Made by a program: the position numbers and the translations under genes. A stretch of DNA of 64,000 bases from Beta vulgaris subsp. vulgaris (lineage: Eukaryota > Streptophyta > Magnoliopsida > Caryophyllales > Amaranthaceae): NCBI RefSeq assembly GCF_026745355.1, contig NC_079202.1, positions 41,099,215-41,163,214 on the forward strand, in the 5' to 3' direction. Shown one piece after another: positions 57,516 to 64,000 of the stretch. The first letter of the stretch is position 1, and the number at the start of each line of letters is the position of its first letter. A model generated the notes under the pieces. The model searched no databases and was not told the DNA's origin. It saw only the letters and a list, made by a program, of their open reading frames with translations.

Positions 57516-57956
57516 CTAACAAATACTAGCAGAAGCGAAGTATAAAATATGTGGAATCGGTGTCCTCAAAGTTTCTAATATTTTTATCTCAAAATCCCAT
57601 AAGTTTTTCAGCAACAATATTTTTCAAAGTCCTGTATAAAATGAAAGAGCATTATCAACAATTGAAAATGTTAAATTTCAGATTATATGAAATGGGTTTG
57701 GATAAATCAATAAGGAGGAGTAGAGTTTAGCCGAATGAGGTTCCATGAGGAGTAGCCCACTTACAGGTCCGAGGAGATTTCATCCTAAAACCAATTGGTG
57801 ATAGGAGGAGTAACTCCTAATCTTATAAAATGGTTTTAGTCTCTCTTATTTCTCTAATGTGAGACACTCATATGTGGTTATCAATGGCATTCAACCGAAA
57901 GTATAAATAATCAAAAAATAAAAAGTACAATAAGATAAATCTTACAGCGTATTCAA

Positions 57957-57988
<32 letters not shown>

Positions 57989-58004
57989 GGATATGCTCCA
58001 CACC
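57516..58004. other. Intergenic DNA with a CA/A microsatellite
   Basis: AT-rich, ending in (CA)n followed by 18 A (57957-57988). No gene is seen. Confidence 0.5.
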
Positions 58005-58756
58005 CAGGGGCGGATTTACTATGGGTTCACTAGGTTCACTGGGTTCACCTGAACCCAGTGATTTTTGGAAAAAATTTACCCAGTTAAAAAAATTAAAAAT
58101 ATTTTAGATATTAGATATATACTATATGCGTGCAAAGTAAAACATAAAAGAAGATTGTGTCCCAGTGATTTTATATCTAGGTGCGCGCGGGGCGCTATTC
58201 TTGAAGGTCTGAGGTTCGAACCTCAGACACGCTTTTTTTTTAAAAACCTTCTCTTTTTTTTTTTAATCTAACTTTTAAGCTTCCCATTCTAATTTCTCCC
58301 TCAACAACTGAACGAACCCAGACAACATTTTTCCCCCAAAACCAAAACCCTAACTCGTAACTCCCTAGCAATGTGGAATTGTGGATTGTGGAATGTGGTT
58401 ACGTGGAGTTGTTACTTGTTAGTATTACTTAGACTCACTTACTCAATATTCAATTACTCATAAAATGAATGTGGATTGTGGACTTTGGGTTGTGATTTGT
58501 GAATGTTGAATAATGAATGAATGAATGAATGAATGAATGTGGAATGTGGATTGTGGATTGTGGATTGTGGATTGTGGATTGTGGATTGTGGATTGTGTAT
58601 TGTGGATTGTCGATTGAACTTTGTAGTGTTATTGTGTAGATGGTATTGTGACTATGAAGGATTTAGAACTTTTTTGGATAGATCGTGCGGAAACAAGTCA
58701 CAAAAATCATCCGCTTATTTCGAACCCATAGGATTGGAATCCTGGATACGCCACTG
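58005..58756. mobile_element. Non-autonomous hAT element, 8-bp TSD TCCACACC
   Basis: The left end CAGGGGCGGATTTA and the reverse complement of the right end, CAGTGGCGTATCCAGG, form the inverted repeat. TCCACACC flanks both sides exactly (57997-58004 and 58757-58764). Near the left end GGTTCACTGGGTTCACCTGA repeats occur. At 58202-58227 a perfect short palindrome around GAGGTTCGAACCTC precedes a T run. There is no transposase. The family differs from the TAGGNNTG hAT elements. Confidence 0.92.
58511..58612 (+). repeat. (AATG)n and (ATTGTGG)n microsatellites
   Basis: GAATGAATGAATGAATGAAT at about 58513-58539 is followed by ATTGTGG repeated about ten times. The open frame repeating VDCGLWI is an artefact of this 7-bp unit. 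Both lie inside the hAT element. Confidence 0.88.
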
Positions 58757-58764
58757 TCCACACC

Positions 58765-59035
58765 CATGTTTCTTTTCCACCTCATTTAGGAGTAATGCCC
58801 AACATTCGACAACATTCGAAATAATCATGTTATCCTTAACAATGATCAGAAGTCTTGCCTCGTGATTTCGTGTGATAAATTAAACACACCATCAATTCCC
58901 TAAAAAAACAAAAACAAAAACATTGAAACTAATAAGAAAAACATATTAATTAATGGGCATAAAACCTTAGCTTTTAATAAAATAGGTATACTGAAATTCA
59001 TGTTTACGAACTTTTAGACATATTTTCATAAGTAA
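58765..59035. other. AT-rich spacer, no gene seen
   Basis: Short spacer between the hAT element and the Helitron with no supported feature. Confidence 0.4.
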
Positions 59036-59830
59036 CTAGTTATTAGGTCCGGGTTAGGCCCCGGGTAAGAAAAAATTTCATTTATTAATATAATACTTTA
59101 TGATAATAACACTAAATACAACTTAGTCTAGTGGTTAAGACTTTAGTATATGTGAATAGCCGCCTCCTCTCTCCTCCTTTTTCTCTCTTCTCTCTCCTCT
59201 TCCACAAAACCTTAGTTTTCAACCTAGGGGATACCACCACCCTTTTGGGCGGTGGTAAGCCCCTTTTTCTCGTTTTATTATAGTTTTTTATGTTTATGTT
59301 TCCAATAAATCTTAGTCTCTCTCTAATGGAGAGTTTTTCTACCCATATATTGGGTTATGTCTACCCATATATTGGGTTTTATCTCTCTCCATGTGAGAGT
59401 TTAGATAAATTTTTTTTGGGTGTTTGTGTATTTCAAGATGTTGATTTATTGATCGAAATTTGTGCGGAGTTGCAACAGATGTCAAGACTTCGTTTACAAT
59501 CACTTGAATTGAATCCGATTCTACTTCAAAACTACAAAAGATCGATAGACCCTCTTGCAGAAGGCTGCATCAGACAGCGATGTGAAAGACAAGGGTTTTC
59601 AGAAGTGTTAGATCTACTCAACGATCGTGGTTTTATCATATTAGAATTGTATTTATTTCATTTGATATGTATTTGTTTAGTTTTGACTTTTATTGTAGAT
59701 GTCGTATGACTTTGAATCAATGAATCAATGTTACTTTCAAAAAAAAAAAAAAAAAAGACTTTAGTATATGTACTTGAAGTCTCGGGATCAAACCCTATAG
59801 TACGCACGCCTTTTAATATATTTGTATAGA
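59036..59830 (-). mobile_element. Helitron copy carrying a retroposon insertion
   Basis: On the minus strand it starts TCTATACAAATATATTAAAA at 59830 (A before it). It ends in a GC-rich hairpin (CCCGGGGCCTAACCCGGACC), then TAATAACTAG, with host T at 59035. It is the same family as 60419-60682. Relative to that copy it lacks about 87 bp near the 5' end (including the GCCACGTGGC part). It is interrupted by a 603-bp poly-A-tailed insert at 59154-59756. Confidence 0.88.
59154..59756 (+). mobile_element. Poly-A-tailed retroposon (non-autonomous LINE-like)
   Basis: It is flanked by the 15-bp duplication GACTTTAGTATATGT (59139-59153 and 59757-59771) and ends with about 18 A after CAATGTTACTTTCA. It begins GAATAGCCGCCTCC with CT-rich sequence, like plant LINE 5' leaders. 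A repeated CTACCCATATATTGGGTT lies at about 59339-59375. An open frame (59440-59709) reads LLIEICAELQQMSRLRLQSL, with NYKRSIDPLAEGCIRQRC; no family was recognised. It could be an internally deleted LINE or a processed transcript. Confidence 0.75.
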
Positions 59831-60418
59831 TAGATGGACTCAAAATCTTAACTTTTTAACCATAATCTGGATGACGATAACATAGAGGACTGGAGAAAAA
59901 GTAGAAGCATGGCTCCATGCTAAATGAGCCTATTAGACCGGTCTGATATTGAAGATATTAATAGTCAAAAGGTGTATTTCAATATAATTAGTAAAATGTC
60001 TTCTATTTTAATACTGATGGAATACTTTGATGAAATAACATTTTGTTACAGAACAAAAAAAAAAAACTATTTAGCTACAGACAAGAATAATAGACATAAA
60101 TCATGAAGTCAATGGGCCTAAATCCAACAAACCTAGAGTATCCATTGTATTATTGATGAAGTCCATCTTTCCTAAATCAAATAAATGGACTTCCAAGCTC
60201 CAGCTTAATTTTGACATCTTTTGAGCCCATGGAACTGAGGAAGACTTTACATTAGTTGAGACAACTACTATTGTATAAGTTAACAACAGTCAACATGACA
60301 ATCTCAAGTTATCCTCTTAATTATACCACCATTATCAACTGCAACCACACTCAAACGAGTTCAAATCTTCCGTCTCGTAATTTTATTCCATTTGAGCGTC
60401 ACTTCTTTTATTGTTTAA
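59831..60418. other. Intergenic DNA, no gene seen
   Basis: AT-rich DNA between two Helitron copies of the same family. No reading frame or RNA gene is supported. Confidence 0.45.
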
Positions 60419-60682
60419 CTAGTTATTAGGCCCGGGCTATGCCCCGGGTAAGAAAAAATTTCATTTATTAATATAATACTTTATGATAATAATACTAAAT
60501 ACAACTTAGCCTAGTGGTTAAAACTTTAGCATAAGTACTTGAGGTCTCGAGTTCAAACCCTATACTATACAATTTCTTAATTTTTTTATTGTACATGGAT
60601 TATATGAACTAAAACTCCCTAGGGAGAGCGCCACGTGGCACATTTTCTTGTGTTCGCACGCCTTTTAATATATTTGTATAGA
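60419..60682 (-). mobile_element. Complete 264-bp Helitron with tRNA-like Pol III boxes
   Basis: On the minus strand it starts TCTATACAAATATATTAAAA at 60682 and ends with hairpin CCCGGGGCATAGCCCGGGC, then CTAATAACTAG, with host A before and T after. On the plus strand TAGCCTAGTGGTTA (60507-60520) fits a Pol III A box. AGTTCAAACCC (60550-60560) fits a B box 32 bases later, followed by a T run near 60580. There is no Rep/helicase, so it is non-autonomous. Confidence 0.9.
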
Positions 60683-61005
60683 TTATTATGTATAATTATT
60701 AAGTGATAGAGTATAACAATAATAAAAACCAATAAAAATAAGTGATACGTTAATATTACAAAAATAATAGAACAAAAGATTTAGATTCCACACAAATACG
60801 AAAAGTTTATCAACACAGTAATCCACCCAAATGTAAAGTTCCCATTTTTGGACCTTACGTAAAAATCTGATTATATTCATGATATTATGCATATAGTAGC
60901 TTACAATAAGGAATGTCTGCTTAGCCTAAAAAAACAAGTGGGGCTCAATTTGGAAAGATGGATTTGTTTATCATTACAACACTCCTTACTTTAGAGTTTT
61001 TCCCG

Positions 61006-61555
61006 TCCTCTTTATTATATAAGTCGAGGGAGGAGATGTGGTATCCTCTCTTAAAGTGACTAGAATATCCTTTAATAATTTAAAATAATTTTTTTCTTTT
61101 TTATGAAAAATTGAAAAATGAGAAATCAATGAAACGAGCCATATGAGTAGGTCAAAAATTTAATATGCAATAACATTGATGACTTGACAAACTAGATTGA
61201 CACAATCAATTCAGGAAACCAACTAGAATCTTCAACAAAAAGAAGTTTGTAATATATCGTGATAACATAATATTTCATATTTACAAAGTTTAAACAATAT
61301 AGTTTATTAACATTTATAATTGTTAAAGAACTATACTAAAGTCGCGAAAAGAAATTATTAAATTATCTACCAAATTTTTCGATAACGGTATTGAACAATT
61401 AAAAATCATTCACCTTTAATTTAAAAAGATAATAACATCTACAAAAGAACTTCAATAATTTACATCACAACCAAAATAATTTTAGATAAAAAACATGTCC
61501 ATTTGTATATATCTACCTAAGATAGTCACGCACGCATCGCGTGCATATGCAACAA
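61006..61555 (+). mobile_element. Putative Helitron of the GCACGCATCGCGTGC family
   Basis: The start TCCTCTTTATTATATAAGTC and the hairpin GCACGCATCGCGTGC at about 61527-61541 resemble the element at 55135-55724. The 3' CTAG appears to have decayed (CAACAAGTT). The boundaries are approximate. Confidence 0.5.
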
Positions 61556-62334
61556 GTTCTATATAGGTAAAGGCTACCCATACATCCTGTGTATGTGGGC
61601 CAAATTAAACATATACCGGTAATGTGGCAGCTTCTTATTGGTGTTTCGGTTTGAGCGCCAAATTTGTATTTTTAGAATTTTGAATTGAATTTCAAATGGA
61701 AATTGATTTCAAAATTTAAATTTCAAATCTGATTTGTGTTTTCAAGAAATAACTAATACTCCTAATTTTTCAACTAATCCATTCTCTCTTCTCTCATTTT
61801 TTTGGCAGTGATTTTTTTTTTTGGTTTGTCTTTCTCTCTTTTCTATCTTCTACTATTTTCATCTTCTTCATGTTATTCATGTTCTTGAATTCAATTATTT
61901 GTCTACAATGTAAGTATTTTTTTTAATAATTTTCGAAGAATCTAATTTTGTTAATATTTTTCTTTACACTGTAAATTTTCGTTTTGTATTATATGTATAT
62001 TTTCTTTAAAGATATTGTTTCTTCATATGAATTATATAATTTTTTAGAGATAAAATTTTGTTTTAATGATTTGTTCTTTGTCTTTGTTTCAAAGATATGT
62101 TTTATGAAGTTTTCTTTGTTTAGATTTATAGTAATCCTTTGTTTAAAACTAAATAAAAAAAGAAATTTTAAATTTTCTTCTTGAGATTATTCTTATATTA
62201 CCTGCATCTTATTCATCTTCATTTTTTTCTACTATGAATCATCTGTTTTATTCATATGTCTTGACAGCTTCATCTTATTCATAATGTTATTGATTACTAA
62301 CAGAATATGGACACTGGATTAATCACAATGACAT
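61556..62334. other. AT-rich DNA, no gene seen
   Basis: T-rich plus strand with TTCATCTTATTCAT-like phrases. The 66-codon frame at 61984-62184 (MYYMYIFFKDIVSSYELYNF) is rich in F, L and Y and is not convincing as a gene. Confidence 0.4.
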
Positions 62335-63182
62335 GACAGTAGCAGATTAGTGAGAAATTAAGCATTTTGTTTAGAACAAAAAATTAAGCTTTCCAATCCA
62401 GAAAAGATTTGGAGTCCATTGAAATTTAAAATTAAAACAAATTTTTTGTATATATATAACAAAAATTTCAACCGTAAATTTGAAACGTTTGTTAGTTTGT
62501 GATTTTTTTAGTAACACTACACATTAAAATAGTAAACATAACCTATATTATAATTCGCAAATAACAGTGTTGTTTTCTTTAATTAAGTATTTGATTTATC
62601 CACTTGTTATCACGGTCGAATATCCCGTCCACTTGGTTACAACTGCAAACTTGAAAGCACGTTTATGGCTGTGAAGTCTTGAGTTCAAATCCCATGACTG
62701 CTATTACTTCCACATCTCCCCCCCCCCATTTATTTTATTTTATTTTATTATGTAGTAGCTAACAAAATTAATATTGTGGTGCCTTATGATAAACAATAAA
62801 TAAAGTATTCAAATTATTACTAAGTGTTATTATAAAAATATTATAAAACTTTTGCTTAAATTATATTTGTATTTGTTAATTTTGACAAAATATTTGTATT
62901 TATTAGTAACAAATTAGTAAGAATTTAAGCTTCCGGTTTAGAACTTAAAATTTGAACCGATTGTATATTATTGACTTTTCCAGTAACACAAAACATTAAA
63001 ATAGTAAACATAACCTATATCATAGTTTGCAAATAACGGTGGTGTTTGCAGTAATAATTTCATTTATCCCCTTGTTATCCTGGTTAAATATCACATCAAC
63101 TTGGTTACAATTGCACACTTGAAAGCGCGTTTATGGCTGTGAGGTCTCGAGTTCGAATCCCATGCTTGCTATTACTTCCAAA
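62335..63182 (+). repeat. Imperfect direct repeat with a tRNA-like 3' part
   Basis: ATTAAAATAGTAAACATAAC, CTTGTTATC, AACTTGGTTACAA and GCGTTTATGGCTGTGAGGTC occur in the same order in two copies (about 62500-62712 and 62970-63182). Each copy ends with a B-box-like GAGTTC(A/G)AATCC at 62681 and 63149, then CCATG and GCTATTACTTCC. The second copy abuts the copia fragment at 63186. It may be a SINE-like or LTR-derived repeat; the family was not recognised. Confidence 0.55.
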
Positions 63183-63185
63183 CTT

Positions 63186-63510
63186 CCTCCTAAGTCCTTC
63201 ATTTGAAACATAATAGATAGAAAATCTTTAGTGTGATTCACAACCTCAAGGTTAGTGCTAACAATAAGCATGTCATCAACATAGAAACAAATAATAACAC
63301 AAGAGAAATCAAACACCTTAGAATATACACATGAGTCTGAACAATTAGTCACAAAGTCATAACTTCTAAGAGTATTATCAAACTTTTCATACCATTGCTT
63401 AGGAGCTTGTTTCAAACCATATAAAGACTTTATAAGCCTACAATCTTATGCTCTTGACCCTTAACTACAAAACCTTCTGGTTGAGTGATAAGAGGTTTTT
63501 AGTGTGTCGT
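63186..63510 (-). pseudogene. Ty1/copia reverse transcriptase fragment
   Basis: On the minus strand PEGFVVKGQEHKIVGL precedes SLYGLKQAPKQWYEKFDNTL, CSDSCVYSKVFDF and the catalytic CFYVDDMLIVSTN, then MFQMKDLG. This is the second half of a copia RT. It is cut off at about 63186 by the repeat to its left and has one stop after the KIVGL segment. It is a different copia family from the one at 18.9-21.3 kb. Confidence 0.88.
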
Positions 63511-63587
63511 TAAGGCACCAAAAACCGCTTTCCAAACAATATTTATACGTCCTAACAAGCAATTACTAAGAGAATAATAAGGGCAAG

Positions 63588-64000
63588 TGTAACACCCCGA
63601 TAATTCTCTCTTTCTAGAAAATACTTTTATAACGAATCTAGAGAATTACCCAGGCATTATCGCCCGTGTGAAAACGTTTCGGCTTACTCAGAATTTTGCA
63701 GCGGAAAACAATTACTAAAATAAAATCAACTTTATTAAACTTATGAAACCAAATGACAATGTCAAAACTAAACACACCAACTTAGACTATTGTCTGGAAA
63801 ATATAAACTCCTAGAAAACAACTTAAATAAAACAAATGCTACAAGAGCCTCTCCATTCCAGATTCCCCAATGATATGCATCTTCGAACCTGTAATGTCAA
63901 TGTTGTCTTGACTCTGCTCCCCCGAAGGATCACCACAGGATCAATAGGCAAAGCCATGATCACAAACACAGATAAGCACGTAATCAGCAAAGCTGAGTAC
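63588..64000 (-). mobile_element. LTR (minus), TGTTACA end, runs off the window
   Basis: The plus-strand start TGTAACACCCCGATAATTCT and the shared blocks CCGTGTGAAAACGT, CTTACTCAGAATTTTGCAGC and GCACGTAATCAGCAAAGCTG match the LTR at 44793-45560. No primer site lies to its left, so it is a 3' or solo LTR. Confidence 0.72.

Noticed and set aside
58533..58865. 110-codon frame with VDCGLWI repeats
   Set aside because: Translation of an ATTGTGG microsatellite inside a hAT element.

Overview
This window is nuclear DNA from a flowering plant, most likely a eudicot. The evidence is GT-AG introns in an R2R3-MYB gene and a BURP-domain gene, plus plant L1-type LINEs, Ty1/copia and Ty3/gypsy remains, CACTA, hAT, Mutator, Tourist and Stowaway elements, and Helitrons with GC-rich 3' hairpins. 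It could come from Amaranthaceae, but I cannot prove that. It is a gene-poor, transposon-dense stretch with only two host genes that I can defend.

Layout. 1-5.2 kb: two nested CACTA right ends, a ~170-bp tandem repeat split by a hAT element (itself carrying a Stowaway MITE), a copia RNase H remnant and a decayed retroelement ORF. 5.2-7.2 kb: LTR-like DNA. 7.2-10.5 kb: AT-rich DNA with a SINE-like and a MITE insertion. 10.72-12.28 kb (+): a two-exon R2R3-MYB of the MYB52/54 type. 12.3-18.3 kb: intergenic DNA with MITEs, a truncated Helitron and a CACTA left end. 18.9-21.3 kb (-): decayed copia. 21.3-27.9 kb (+): decayed gypsy with an antisense coiled-coil extra ORF and an LTR interrupted by a complete 1.68-kb CACTA element. 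28.66-30.26 kb (-): a three-exon BURP gene. 31.4-33.7 kb (-): LINE fragment split by a solo LTR. 33.8-34.75 kb: another LTR. 34.75-40.4 kb (-): decayed LINE with an RNase H domain. 42-45.6 kb: CACTA end, decayed ORF split by hAT, LTR with a tRNA-Met primer site. 46.35-51.41 kb (-): nearly intact LINE. 51.7-53.2 kb: minisatellite split by a fold-back Mutator-like element. 53.7-64 kb: hAT elements, Helitrons, a Tourist MITE, tandem repeats, a copia fragment and an LTR that runs off the window.

The two host genes do not form a unit. The MYB is probably a nuclear transcription factor of the secondary-wall/organ-boundary clade, and the BURP protein is probably secreted to the cell wall. Everything else is a nested insertion history. 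Many boundaries are fixed to the base by target-site duplications: 8 bp for three hAT elements, 9 bp for Mutator, 5 bp for the solo LTR, 3 bp for CACTA and Tourist, TA for Stowaway, A/T for Helitrons and ~13-15 bp for LINEs. I found no clear new biological system. The best leads are a 1.08-kb fold-back element, Helitrons carrying tRNA-like Pol III boxes, three hAT families with convergent short-motif arrays, and the antisense gypsy ORF.
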